A stretch of DNA of 64,000 nt from an uncultured Clostridium sp. (GTDB lineage: Bacteria > Bacillota_I > Bacilli_A > RF39 > UBA660): NCBI GenBank assembly GCA_902493795.1, contig CABUQZ010000004.1:1-64000 (forward strand). The letters run 5' to 3'. The notes under the pieces are model-generated. The model saw only the letters and a list, made by a program, of their open reading frames with translations. It searched no databases and was not told the origin of the DNA. Within the stretch, counting starts at the first letter, position 1. The number at the start of each line of letters is the position of its first letter. Shown in pieces: positions 41,352 to 50,380 of this stretch. The position numbers were made by a program, and so were the translations under genes.

Positions 41352-41618
41352 ATTTTATTCACCATCTCATATCTTATTTTCATAAAATAATTTAACACAA
41401 ATAACAAGAATTTACAATATTGATTTACGTATAGAATAAGATTAGTCATAAATAGGTTTACATAAAAATGTATTATTAGATTTTCCCTTTTTATCAGATT
41501 GATAGAAATTTTTTATATCCTTTTTGTTATAAAAATATTAAACTTCTTATGTTACAAAACTGTAAGGTTAGATAAAAAGTATTCGTGGTATAATAAAAAT
41601 AAGAAAAGCGGTGTAATT
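41352..41618. other. Divergent intergenic region before the BceRS genes
   Basis: The longest gene-free stretch of the window. It contains the extended -10 TGGTATAAT (41586-41594) of the response-regulator gene and, just upstream, a TTACA-AAAC-TGTAA inverted repeat. No RNA gene or further ORF is apparent. Confidence 0.5.
41552..41565. promoter_or_regulatory. Candidate BceR-like operator upstream of the regulator gene
   Basis: TTACA-AAAC-TGTAA, ending 23 bp before the -10 of the regulator gene. The TGTAA half recurs twice in front of the transporter genes. Confidence 0.45.
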
Positions 41619-42293
41619 ATGGCTAAAATAATGATTATCGAAGACGATAAATTAATAAGTAAAGAGCTAAAAGAACTACTAGAAAACAGTGGGTATGAAG
41701 TAGAAATTTTAGAAGACTTCAAAAATTCTTTAAATGAGATATTAAATTATTCTCCTGATCTAATATTACTAGATATAAATATTCCCTATGAAAATGGAGA
41801 ATTGCTACTTCAAAATTTAAGAAAAAAATCCAATATACCTGTTATTATGGTAACAAGTAAAAATAGTGAAATTGATGAAGCACTATCAATTTCTTATGGA
41901 GCAGATGATTACATAACAAAACCTTATAACCCAAATATTTTACTTTTAAGAATAGGGGCAGTTTTAAAACGAACTAGAGAAAACTACTATAGAGACTCCA
42001 ATAAGTTAACATATAAAAATTTAATCTTCGATACTCAAAAAGGAACAATAAAAAAAGATAATATCGAACTTATATTAACTAAAAATGAAATTATCATATT
42101 CTCATATTTATTAACCCATCAAAACAAAATTGTAACAAGAGATGAACTTATGACAACTCTATGGGATAATACTGAGTTTGTTAATGATAATGCGCTAACA
42201 GTAAATATAAGTAGATTAAGAAGTAAATTAAAAGAAGTAGGGTTGGATGATGCTATAGACACAAGAAAAGGACAAGGGTACATATTATCATGA
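41619..42293 (+). CDS. OmpR-family response regulator, BceR-like
   Basis: 224 residues. The receiver domain (1-115) has the acidic pair IIEDDK, the phosphoacceptor Asp in ILLDINIP, and the Lys in ADDYITKPY. A winged-helix DNA-binding domain (about 125-224) ends RKGQGYILS. ATG 41619 is chosen since it starts the receiver exactly (MAKIMIIEDD); an earlier in-frame ATG at 41499 would add 40 residues of unlikely sequence and precede the promoter. Its stop overlaps the kinase start by 4 bp. The gene set RR-kinase-ATPase-permease is the BceRSAB pattern. Confidence 0.93.
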   Translation: MAKIMIIEDDKLISKELKELLENSGYEVEILEDFKNSLNEILNYSPDLILLDINIPYENGELLLQNLRKKSNIPVIMVTSKNSEIDEALSISYGADDYITKPYNPNILLLRIGAVLKRTRENYYRDSNKLTYKNLIFDTQKGTIKKDNIELILTKNEIIIFSYLLTHQNKIVTRDELMTTLWDNTEFVNDNALTVNISRLRSKLKEVGLDDAIDTRKGQGYILS

Positions 42294-43309
42294 AATTTAC
42301 TAATTATTTAAAAGATAAACTTTATTCAGCTGCAATAGCTCTTTTTTGTTACTTTGTTATTATTTTAGTTTTATTTGCCTATAAATCAGATAGTTCTGTT
42401 ATTTTGGCAATTTCCCTTATTTTATTTGTTTCCTATATAACATCACTACTTATTGATTATTTTAGGAAAAGAAAGTTTTATACTGATTTGTTATCTAACA
42501 TTAATAGTCTTGATAAAGCTTATTTAGTTCTAGAAACACTAAATAAACCAGAGTTCTACGAAGGAAAATTATTGTATCAAGCACTATATGAAATAAATAA
42601 ATCAATGTGTGAATTTGTAAAAAAAGAAGAAGAACAACTAGAAGACTTTAAAGAGTATATCGAAATGTGGATTCATGAAGTAAAAAGACCTCTTGCAAGT
42701 CTTATTTTAACTCTTAATAACCACGATAACATTTTAGATAGAAAAACTAAAAACATCTTAAAAAATCTGGAAGACTACGTAGATCAAGTCCTTTACTATG
42801 TAAGAAGTGAAAATGCTGAAAAAGACTACTACATAAAAGAAACTGATATTTATAAAGTTATTAAAAATGTAGGCATGAAAAATATGGATGATTTGCTATA
42901 TCATAAAATTAACTTTATCGCACCAAAAACTAGTTGCAAAGTAACAACAGACTCAAAATGGTTAGAATTTATTTTAAATCAAATAATAAATAATAGTATT
43001 AAATATAAAAAAGATATCGATAACTCTTATATCAAAATAAAAGTAGAAGAAGAAAATGATAAAACAATATTAACTATTGAAGATAATGGAATAGGAATTA
43101 AAGAAAGCGATATAAAACAGGTCTTTGATAAAACATTTACTGGAACAAATGGAAGAGAAAAATCTACTTCGACAGGAATGGGCTTATATATTGCCAAAAA
43201 CCTATGTAAAAAAATAGGACACAAAATAGAAATAGAGTCAAAAGAAAATAAGTATACTAAAGTATATATAACATTTTATAAGAATAATTATTATGATGTT
43301 TTAAAGTGA
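42290..43309 (+). CDS. Intramembrane-sensing histidine kinase, BceS-like
   Basis: 339 residues. Two closely spaced spans (about 10-28 and 35-54) with almost no external loop, as in BceS-type kinases that sense through their transporter. The His box is MWIHEVKRPLASLIL, the N box NQIINNSIKY, then DNGIGIKE and GTGMGLYIAKNL. It should phosphorylate the response regulator encoded just before it in response to flux through the ABC transporter downstream. Confidence 0.93.
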   Translation: MKFTNYLKDKLYSAAIALFCYFVIILVLFAYKSDSSVILAISLILFVSYITSLLIDYFRKRKFYTDLLSNINSLDKAYLVLETLNKPEFYEGKLLYQALYEINKSMCEFVKKEEEQLEDFKEYIEMWIHEVKRPLASLILTLNNHDNILDRKTKNILKNLEDYVDQVLYYVRSENAEKDYYIKETDIYKVIKNVGMKNMDDLLYHKINFIAPKTSCKVTTDSKWLEFILNQIINNSIKYKKDIDNSYIKIKVEEENDKTILTIEDNGIGIKESDIKQVFDKTFTGTNGREKSTSTGMGLYIAKNLCKKIGHKIEIESKENKYTKVYITFYKNNYYDVLK

Positions 43310-43320
43310 TGTTTCAAAAT

Positions 43321-43339
43321 TGTAATATTCTGTAATATT
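43321..43339 (+). promoter_or_regulatory. Tandem TGTAATATT repeats before the BceAB-like operon
   Basis: TGTAATATT occurs twice with a 10-bp period (43321 and 43331), so both copies face the same side of the helix. OmpR-type regulators bind such direct repeats. It is the natural site for activation of the transporter by the adjacent regulator. Confidence 0.55.
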
Positions 43340-43396
43340 AAACAAACGACAAATAAAACCTATTGGTATATCATTGTTTTTCGAAAGGAGAAAAAT

Positions 43397-44161
43397 ATGG
43401 AAAGTATTTTAAAAGTAGATAAAATTGAAAAATATTATGGAAGAGGCTCTTCTTTAACAAAAGCAATTGATAATATGTCATTTGAGGTAGAAAAAGGAGA
43501 GTTCATTGCCATAATGGGAGCAAGTGGAAGTGGTAAAACAACTCTTTTGAATGTTATTTCGACAATTGATAAAGTAACATCAGGTCATATTTATGTTGGA
43601 GGACGTGATATCACTAAATTAAAAGGTAATGAATTAAATAAGTTTAGAAGAGAAGAACTAGGCTTTATATTCCAGGACTTTAATCTATTAGACACTTTGA
43701 CAGCTTACGAAAACATCTCTCTTGCTTTATCAATTCAAAATGTAAATTCTAAAGTAATTGAAGCCAAAGTAAAAAAAGTAGCAGAAGAACTTGATATTAA
43801 AGATGTTCTAAATAAATATCCATATCAGATGAGTGGAGGACAAAAACAAAGAGTAGCATCAGCACGTGCAATTATAACAGAGCCTAAACTAGTTCTTGCT
43901 GATGAACCAACAGGAGCACTTGACTCTAAGTCATCTAAAATGTTACTTGAAAAATTTAATTATCTAGATAACTTAGGAGCAACTATTTTAATGGTTACAC
44001 ATGACGCGTTTACAGCATCCTACGCAAGAAGAGTAATATTTATAAAAGATGGTAAAATATTTAAAGAACTTCACAAAGGAGATTCTTCACGAAAAGAATT
44101 TTTTGATAAAATAATCGATGTTGTTACTTTGCTTGGTGGTGATATGAATGATGCTTTGTAA
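43397..44161 (+). CDS. ABC transporter ATPase, BceA-like
   Basis: 254 residues. Walker A GASGSGKTT, Q-loop FIFQDFNLLDTLT, signature MSGGQKQRV, Walker B LVLADEPTGALD, switch His in MVTHD. The sequence FNLLDTLTAYENI is typical of the MacB/BceA group of peptide-detoxification ATPases. It overlaps the permease gene by 14 bp. Together they form the transporter that removes cell-wall-active peptides and signals to the kinase. Confidence 0.94.
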   Translation: MESILKVDKIEKYYGRGSSLTKAIDNMSFEVEKGEFIAIMGASGSGKTTLLNVISTIDKVTSGHIYVGGRDITKLKGNELNKFRREELGFIFQDFNLLDTLTAYENISLALSIQNVNSKVIEAKVKKVAEELDIKDVLNKYPYQMSGGQKQRVASARAIITEPKLVLADEPTGALDSKSSKMLLEKFNYLDNLGATILMVTHDAFTASYARRVIFIKDGKIFKELHKGDSSRKEFFDKIIDVVTLLGGDMNDAL

Positions 44162-46223
44162 GTTATCAATAAAAAACATCAAGAAAAGTATTAAAGACTA
44201 TGCAATTTATTTTTTCACTCTAATTCTAGGAGTAGCGATATTCTATGTATTTAATGCACTAGAAAGTCAAACAGTTTTAATGGATGTATCTTCATCAACC
44301 GAAGATCTAATTGAACTTATGATGATGATGCTATCAAGTGTCAGTGTGTTTGTATCCTTTATCTTAGGTTTCTTAATTATTTACGCCTCAAGATTCTTAA
44401 TTAAAAGAAGAAATAAAGAATTTGGAGTTTATTTAACACTAGGAATGAGTAAACGTAAAATATCTATGATATTATTCTTTGAAACTTTATTAATAGGTAT
44501 TTTATCTCTTGCAGTAGGACTAGGAATTGGTGTAATCTTATCCCAATTTATGAGCCTATTAGTTGCAAACATGTTTGAAGCAAACCTAACTAAATTTGCC
44601 TTTGTATTTTCATTTGATGCCTTCTTAAAAACATGTATATATTTTGGTATTATGTATTTGTTTGTTATGATATTTAACACAATAAGTGTAAATAAATGCA
44701 AGTTAATTGATCTATTGCAACACGAGAAAAAAAGTGAAACAGTAAAACTAAAAAATCCTATAATTTGTATAATCATATTTATAATTTCTAGTATCATTCT
44801 AGGAAGAGCATATTACATCGTTGCCTTTGATACATTATCATTACAAGAAGCAGAAGATATACTAAAACCAATATTAATGGGAGTAGTATCAACATTCTTT
44901 ATATTTTGGTCATTATCAGGTCTTATTTTAAGAATCGCTCAAAATAGAAAGAAATTCTACTTTAAAGGGCTAAACAGTTTTACATTAAGACAGTTTTCAA
45001 GTAAGATTAACACAACAGTCTTTTCAACAACAGTTATTTGTTTAATGTTATTTATAACAATTTGTTTGTTGTCATCTTGTCTTACAATGAAAAATTCAAT
45101 GAACGCAAACATTAAAGAATTAGCACCAGTTGACTTTGAATTCACAACAACAATAAATATGGAGCGTTTCTACGATAACTACAAACATTATGGATATAAT
45201 GACACACAAATAAAAAATAGTAATTTAACTGTATTAGAAAAATTTGAAGTATTTGATTTTGATATTACAAAATATATTGATACTTATGTTGAAGTAAACA
45301 CTTATGCAACTGAAGATTTAACTATGAATCATACTTTAGGAACAAAACTAGACCAGGTAAGAACAAGTTTTCCATTTTTAAAATATGATACGATGGAACC
45401 CATTATGAAGATAAGCGATTATAATAAAGTTGCAAGACTTTATGGAATTAAAGAATATTCTTTAAACAAAGATGAATACATGATTATCGCTGATTTTAAA
45501 TCAATGATTGAAATTCGTAATATGGCACTTGAAAACAATGAAACAATTAACTTATTTGGATATACATTAAAACCTAAATATAAGAAGTGCCAAGATGGAT
45601 TTGTAGAAATGTCTAGTAATCACATAAATACAGGAATAATATTAGTAAATGATGAAGTAATCGATGAAAAATACATCTATCAAAATTCAATTATAGGTAA
45701 TTATAATACTAAAGATAAAAAAGAAATAACAAAAATAGAAAACATGATAAATGATCTTGAAAATGATCCTAAAGAAGAAGAGTATGTTCTTCCAAGTGGA
45801 ACAACAAAACTTTCAATAAAAGAAGCTACAACAGGTCTTACTGCTATGGTAACATTTATTGGTTTATATTTAGGAGTTATATTCTTAATTAGTAGTGCAG
45901 CAATACTAGGACTTAAAGAGTTATCAGAAAGTAGTGATAATAAAGAAAGATTTAAGATGTTAAGGAAAATAGGAACAGATGAGAAAATGATAAATAAAGC
46001 ATTATTTAGACAAATTGGAATTTTCTTTATGCTACCTTTAATTCTTGCCATCATTCACTCAGTATTTGGAATAAAATTTGCAGTTCAAGTACTAGAAGTG
46101 TTTGGAGATGAACAACTACTACCATCAATTATAATGACTTCAATATTTATAATATTTATTTATGGAGGCTACTTCCTAATAACATATTGTTGTAGTAAAA
46201 ACATAATAAAAGAAAGATACTAA
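44148..46223 (+). CDS. ABC transporter permease, BceB-like (FtsX family)
   Basis: 691 residues. About ten membrane spans in the BceB order, with an extracellular domain of roughly 220 residues (about 315-540) between spans 7 and 8. LKELSESSDNKERFKMLRKIGTDEKMI near the C-terminus is the cytoplasmic coupling segment of FtsX-fold permeases. BceB-type permeases recognise lipid II cycle intermediates bound by peptides such as bacitracin or lantibiotics. Start could also be the next ATG at 44151. Confidence 0.93.
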   Translation: MMLCKLSIKNIKKSIKDYAIYFFTLILGVAIFYVFNALESQTVLMDVSSSTEDLIELMMMMLSSVSVFVSFILGFLIIYASRFLIKRRNKEFGVYLTLGMSKRKISMILFFETLLIGILSLAVGLGIGVILSQFMSLLVANMFEANLTKFAFVFSFDAFLKTCIYFGIMYLFVMIFNTISVNKCKLIDLLQHEKKSETVKLKNPIICIIIFIISSIILGRAYYIVAFDTLSLQEAEDILKPILMGVVSTFFIFWSLSGLILRIAQNRKKFYFKGLNSFTLRQFSSKINTTVFSTTVICLMLFITICLLSSCLTMKNSMNANIKELAPVDFEFTTTINMERFYDNYKHYGYNDTQIKNSNLTVLEKFEVFDFDITKYIDTYVEVNTYATEDLTMNHTLGTKLDQVRTSFPFLKYDTMEPIMKISDYNKVARLYGIKEYSLNKDEYMIIADFKSMIEIRNMALENNETINLFGYTLKPKYKKCQDGFVEMSSNHINTGIILVNDEVIDEKYIYQNSIIGNYNTKDKKEITKIENMINDLENDPKEEEYVLPSGTTKLSIKEATTGLTAMVTFIGLYLGVIFLISSAAILGLKELSESSDNKERFKMLRKIGTDEKMINKALFRQIGIFFMLPLILAIIHSVFGIKFAVQVLEVFGDEQLLPSIIMTSIFIIFIYGGYFLITYCCSKNIIKERY

Positions 46224-46262
46224 ACATAATTAAAAATTCATATTTAACTATCTATACCAAAG

Positions 46263-46290
46263 AAGGAGATTAACAAGATTAATCTCTTTT
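46263..46290 (+). terminator. Terminator of the BceAB-like operon
   Basis: GAGATTAA-CAAGA-TTAATCTC perfect stem, extended by A-T and G-T pairs, then TTTT. Confidence 0.82.
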
Positions 46291-46316
46291 ATTCAAACTT
46301 AATTTTTATTCATCAA

Positions 46317-46346
46317 TTTACTAAACAATAGATTACGTGATATAAT
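46317..46346 (+). promoter_or_regulatory. Promoter of tgt
   Basis: TTTACT (46317-46322), 18-bp spacer, TGA-TATAAT extended -10 (46341-46346). Confidence 0.6.
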
Positions 46347-46362
46347 GACTTAGGTGATTAAT

Positions 46363-47478
46363 ATGAAAATTAAATATGACTTAATACACGAAGAAAAAAA
46401 CACAGGTGCTCGTTTAGGAATTATTCATACTAACTATGGAGATTATGAAACTCCAATGTTTATGCCAGTTGGAACTCAAGCTACTGTAAAAACATTATCT
46501 CCTGAAGAGTTACATGACGTAAACGCTGGAATAATCTTATCAAACACATATCATTTGTGGCTAAGGCCAGGTGAAGATGTAGTAGATATGGCAGGAGGAC
46601 TACACAAGTTTATGAACTGGAATGGTCCAATATTAACTGACTCAGGTGGATTCCAAGTATTTTCTTTAGCAAAACCTAAAGATATTACTGAAGAAGGAGT
46701 TAAGTTTAAAAACCAATATAATGGAGATAATCTATTATTGACTCCTGAAAAATCTATCGAAATTCAAAATAAACTAGATAGTGATATAGCAATGTCTTTT
46801 GACGAATGTGTTGGTTTTCCTCACACTAGAAAATATGTTGAAGAAAGCGTTGAAAGAACATTAAGATGGGCAGCAAGAGGTAAAAAAGTACATAGTAACC
46901 CAAGACAATCTCTATTTGGAATAGTACAAGGAGCAGAGTTTGAAGACCTTAGAAAACACTGTGTCGAAGAACTTGTTAAAATGGATTTTGATGGTTATTC
47001 AATTGGAGGAACAGCAGTAGGTGAACCAAAAGATATCCAGTACCTTCAAGTAGAATATTCTACAAAATACTTACCTAAAGATAAAGTAAGATATCTAATG
47101 GGAGTAGGAGACCCAATAGACATAATAGAAAATGTAATTCGTGGAGTAGATATATTCGATTGTGTAAGTCCAACAAGACTAGCAAGACATGGTCATGCTC
47201 TTACTAAATATGGAAAAATAAACCTAAAAAATGCACAATATAAAAAAGACTTTACTCCAATTGAGGAAAATTGTGATTGTTATGCTTGTAAACATTATAC
47301 AAAAGCTTATATCAAACATCTAATTAATGCAGAAGAAACATTTGGAGCAAGATTGTTATCAATTCATAATATAAGATATTTAATAAGATTAACAGAAGAA
47401 TTAAGAGAAGCAATAAAAAATGATAGAATATTAGAGTATCGTGAAGAATTTATAAAAAACTATTATAATAAAAAGTAG
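46363..47478 (+). CDS. tgt: Queuine/preQ1 tRNA-guanine transglycosylase
   Basis: 371 residues. It swaps guanine-34 for preQ1 in tRNAs with GUN anticodons. Active-site landmarks are the nucleophile loop DSGGFQVFSL, GIVQGAEFEDLR, YSIGG and the second Asp in GVDIFDCVSPTR. The zinc site is CDCYACKHYTKAYIKHL. ATG 46363 follows TAGGTG; a GTG at 46354 would overlap that site. Other queuosine genes (queA, queG) are absent from the window. A small membrane-protein gene follows after 8 bp. Confidence 0.96.
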   Translation: MKIKYDLIHEEKNTGARLGIIHTNYGDYETPMFMPVGTQATVKTLSPEELHDVNAGIILSNTYHLWLRPGEDVVDMAGGLHKFMNWNGPILTDSGGFQVFSLAKPKDITEEGVKFKNQYNGDNLLLTPEKSIEIQNKLDSDIAMSFDECVGFPHTRKYVEESVERTLRWAARGKKVHSNPRQSLFGIVQGAEFEDLRKHCVEELVKMDFDGYSIGGTAVGEPKDIQYLQVEYSTKYLPKDKVRYLMGVGDPIDIIENVIRGVDIFDCVSPTRLARHGHALTKYGKINLKNAQYKKDFTPIEENCDCYACKHYTKAYIKHLINAEETFGARLLSIHNIRYLIRLTEELREAIKNDRILEYREEFIKNYYNKK

Positions 47479-47486
47479 GTAATAAA

Positions 47487-48179
47487 ATGAGCGAGAAAAA
47501 AGAAAACAAAGTAGTTAAACTTATTGGTTCTTTAATAGCAATTGTAATAATGGGTATTTTAATCTTTTTTACATTTAATTACTACAATGATTTAGCAAAA
47601 AATGGAAATAAAAATAACACAACCAACGAAGAAAATAAAGAAAAAGAAGAAGATAAAACTCCTGTCGAAGAACCAAAAGAAATTGAATTAATTAAATATG
47701 ATAAAAAAACCATAACTGTTGTTAATGATAAGAAAATAACAATTGATTTAGAACTAACAGATGGAGGATATGTATTAACATTAAATGACGAAGCATTCAC
47801 ATCAATTTATCCTAATGCAACAATTAAATATGCAACATCTAACAACACTTTAGTGTTTGTAGTAGAAAGTGAAGATTCTAAAAAAGTGATATTTGCAAAC
47901 GATAATGGAGAAAATCTAAAAGAATATAAATATATTTTTAAAGATGAAATAAAATACAATGTAAATAATCCTTATATTGATGAAGAAATAAAAAACTATA
48001 TCTATTTAAAAGGAAATAAAGTATATATAACTTTTACAAGAAATATAGATGATTTAAATCCTAAAGATATAGTACAATTATCTTATATGTTTGATACTAC
48101 AAAAGATAACTTCATTGATAACTACGAAGAAGTATACAAATATACTTATGAAGACTATATAGATAAAAGACAAGATTAA
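47487..48179 (+). CDS. Unknown single-span membrane protein
   Basis: 230 residues. One N-terminal span (about 9-30), an acidic Asn/Glu/Lys linker (about 38-65) and a beta-rich outer domain with repeated short strands such as KKTITVVNDKKITIDLEL. No family recognised. It starts 8 bp after tgt, likely in its transcript. Its TAA stop overlaps the stop of the converging - strand gene. Confidence 0.6.
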   Translation: MSEKKENKVVKLIGSLIAIVIMGILIFFTFNYYNDLAKNGNKNNTTNEENKEKEEDKTPVEEPKEIELIKYDKKTITVVNDKKITIDLELTDGGYVLTLNDEAFTSIYPNATIKYATSNNTLVFVVESEDSKKVIFANDNGENLKEYKYIFKDEIKYNVNNPYIDEEIKNYIYLKGNKVYITFTRNIDDLNPKDIVQLSYMFDTTKDNFIDNYEEVYKYTYEDYIDKRQD

Positions 48180-48194
48180 TCTCTTGCCTTTTTA
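48168..48194. terminator. Weak bidirectional terminator between convergent genes
   Basis: CAAGA-TTAATC-TCTTG with A/T-rich flanks lies across the two overlapping stop codons; a short T-run is present on each side. Confidence 0.45.
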
Positions 48195-48526
48195 TTTATA
48201 CCTAAAATACTTCCAATAATAGAAATTACAATAATACTAATATAGTAGATAAATAAATATATGTTTAGACCTTTACTAAAAATAATTCTAATAAAAAAAA
48301 TAGAAAGAAGCACCATTAAACTTAATTTAACACCTTCTAAATATCCTTGCTTAGTAACTTTAGATCCTAAATAATAACTACCTAAAAAGCAAGGAATAAC
48401 AATAACCATACTTTTTAAATAATTACAAAAAGAAGAAAAAATATTAAAGTATGATAAAGTTCCAAGAAGAAATGTACTTACAAGAACACATATAACAACA
48501 AACAAATAAACTTTTAAATATTTCAT
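48176..48526 (-). CDS. TIGR04086-type small membrane protein
   Basis: 116 residues with four membrane spans covering most of the length. The central GSYYLGSKVTKQGYLEGVKL fits the TIGR04086 (YrzE-like) family, small membrane proteins of unknown function found next to yajC in other Bacillota. Start ATG 48526 has GGGTG at the right distance; an upstream TTG would add four residues. No yajC or tRNA-modifying genes other than tgt are near; tgt itself is, which fits the usual tgt-yajC neighbourhood of this family. Confidence 0.65.
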   Translation of the reverse strand: MKYLKVYLFVVICVLVSTFLLGTLSYFNIFSSFCNYLKSMVIVIPCFLGSYYLGSKVTKQGYLEGVKLSLMVLLSIFFIRIIFSKGLNIYLFIYYISIIVISIIGSILGINKKARD

Positions 48527-48597
48527 AACATCACCCAATAAAATATATGCATTGAATAAATAAATAATTTATTAAACATTATAGAATAGGTGATAAA

Positions 48598-49164
48598 ATG
48601 CTCTTAAGAATAATCTTTTTTACATTTGTTCTTTTTATGATAAAACAATTAATAATAAAATTTAACTATAAAGACTACTTTAACATATCTTTAACTCTTT
48701 TAATTCTATTTTTTGGAATATTTTACATTTTGGGTTATTCTAAAGTATATATATTTATTTCTATGTTTATAGCAAGTATTCTAATTATTTATTCTTATTT
48801 CAGTAAAAATGTTACTGATAACTCAATTATTGTAATAGATGGCTACATTGACTTTAAAAATATGTATAAAAATAAATATAGTCTCACGTCACTTTTAGAA
48901 GATTTAAAAAAATATAAACAAAATAATTTAAATGAAGATATGTGTGCCATTCTAAAAAATAAAAAGTTAACGATATACTCAAAAGATAACTATAATAAAG
49001 TAATTCCTTTAATAATAGAAGGAAGTCTTGATAATATTGGGCTAAGTAGATTATCTAAAAGTTATGAATGGATAAATAACATTCTAGATATAAATAAATG
49101 TGAATTAAAAGAAGTAACCCTTGCATTTTACTATAATAGAGTAGTTTATATCATAAAAAAATAA
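48598..49164 (+). CDS. YetF/DUF421-like membrane protein
   Basis: 188 residues. Three membrane spans in the first 70 residues are followed by a soluble part with IIVIDGYIDFKNMYKNKYSL, TSLLEDLKKYKQNNLNEDMC and AILKNKKLTIYSK. This order (ID-G-I, then LL-LR, then AI-E/K-G-L-SV) resembles the DUF421/YetF C-terminal domain, though conservation is weak. A second soluble segment PLIIEGSLDNIGL ends the protein. Function unknown. Family call is tentative. Confidence 0.5.
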   Translation: MLLRIIFFTFVLFMIKQLIIKFNYKDYFNISLTLLILFFGIFYILGYSKVYIFISMFIASILIIYSYFSKNVTDNSIIVIDGYIDFKNMYKNKYSLTSLLEDLKKYKQNNLNEDMCAILKNKKLTIYSKDNYNKVIPLIIEGSLDNIGLSRLSKSYEWINNILDINKCELKEVTLAFYYNRVVYIIKK

Positions 49165-49184
49165 GCTTATCGCTTATTTTATTT
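49155..49184. terminator. Bidirectional terminator
   Basis: AAATAAGC-TTATC-GCTTATTT with flanking A-run and T-run, between the YetF-like gene (+) and the lipoprotein gene (-). Confidence 0.82.
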
Positions 49185-50052
49185 ATCTATATGTTTCTTT
49201 TTTTATTTGCTCGATGTTGTAATCCATAAGTGTGAAGTAATCAACTCCACTTGATCTTTCTTCATCAGTTATGCTATCAAGTCTTTTTAGTTTTAATTCT
49301 TTTAAATTGGAGTTATTTTCAAGAAGTAATTTAACTGCTTCATTTTCAGGACTATTTTCAAGAGTAAAGATATATTTAATTTTACTTAATTTAGCCATTT
49401 CAGTAACTTCTTGAATTGTTTTCTCAAGAGCAGGATTATCATCATCTAAAGAGATAATAGTAAACCCATATTTCTTTAAATAATTAAGTGATTTATTACC
49501 AGTAACAATAATATTACTTGTAGAGTTTTCTGCAGTAAGTTTGATTTCTGCATCTAACATAGAAAGTTTTAATTTTAATTCTTCGTACTTTTCATCAATT
49601 TCTTTAATTAAATAACTATTATTAATATACTCTGTTAAACCATTTCTGATATTTAGTGACACCATAAGCATATTAGAAGGATTAAGCCATAATTCATCGA
49701 TATAATCAGGTTTCATTCCAAGACTTCCATCAATCATTAACATATCTTTATTTTTATTTAACAAGTTTCTTGCAATATCTTTATCTCTTCCAAAACTTAC
49801 ATAAACAAACAAATCTTCTTTACTGAATGATTTAAGATTATCATCACTAAGAGTAAATGTATAAGTATCAACTCCATCAGGATATATTGAATTAATAGTA
49901 GCATGTTCCCCATATAAAGTTGTAAGTACAAACTCAAGAGGGTAGCTAGTAGTAATAATATCTATATCTTCCATATTATCTACTTTAATAAAATCACACC
50001 CAGTAAACATAAAAGCCATAAATAATACTAATAAAATTTTAAATCTTTTCAT
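49183..50052 (-). CDS. ZnuA/metal-binding-protein-like lipoprotein lacking ligand histidines
   Basis: 289 residues. Lipoprotein signal with FTGC lipobox (Cys19), then the cluster A-I metal-binding-protein fold: ITTSYPLEFVLTTLYG, GVDTYTFTLSDDNLKSFSKE, DLFVYVSFG, NPSNMLMVSLNIRNGL. Compared with ZnuA/MntC-like proteins, the ligand His in the GVDPHxYxP position is Thr-Tyr, the DPHxW position is IDELW, and the central VSHxAF position reads VTGNKSL. No permease or ATPase gene is adjacent. It may have lost metal transport and acquired another role. The overlapping upstream gene is yidD. Confidence 0.72.
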   Translation of the reverse strand: MKRFKILLVLFMAFMFTGCDFIKVDNMEDIDIITTSYPLEFVLTTLYGEHATINSIYPDGVDTYTFTLSDDNLKSFSKEDLFVYVSFGRDKDIARNLLNKNKDMLMIDGSLGMKPDYIDELWLNPSNMLMVSLNIRNGLTEYINNSYLIKEIDEKYEELKLKLSMLDAEIKLTAENSTSNIIVTGNKSLNYLKKYGFTIISLDDDNPALEKTIQEVTEMAKLSKIKYIFTLENSPENEAVKLLLENNSNLKELKLKRLDSITDEERSSGVDYFTLMDYNIEQIKKETYR

Positions 50053-50272
50053 TCTTTTTCTCCTTCATTGGAACAGGATCATACCCGTAATTCTTGTTAA
50101 AAGGATTACATCTTAAAATTCTTTTAAATGCTAAAAGACTCCCTTTTATATTTCCATATCTATTAATAGACTCTATAGCATAATTAGAGCAAGTAGGATA
50201 AAATCTACAATGACTATGGCTAGAAAGAGGAGTTTTTTGATAAAGTTTAATCATTTTAACAAGTACTCTCAT
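50039..50272 (-). CDS. yidD: Membrane protein insertion efficiency factor YidD
   Basis: 77 residues with the YidD signature CRFYPTCSNYAIESINRYG, followed by RILRCNPFNKNYGYDPVP. YidD is a small membrane-associated protein that helps YidC-dependent insertion. In most bacteria it lies between rnpA and yidC; here it is away from them and overlaps the lipoprotein gene by 14 bp. Length is normal. Confidence 0.94.
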   Translation of the reverse strand: MRVLVKMIKLYQKTPLSSHSHCRFYPTCSNYAIESINRYGNIKGSLLAFKRILRCNPFNKNYGYDPVPMKEKKNEKI

Positions 50273-50380
50273 ATCATCTCAACCATAATTTATTTTACTA
50301 TTTTTTATTTATTTAATCAATATTTATAAAAGATATTTAATTAAAGAATTAATTTTGATATAATTGATATGGTGATAAAT

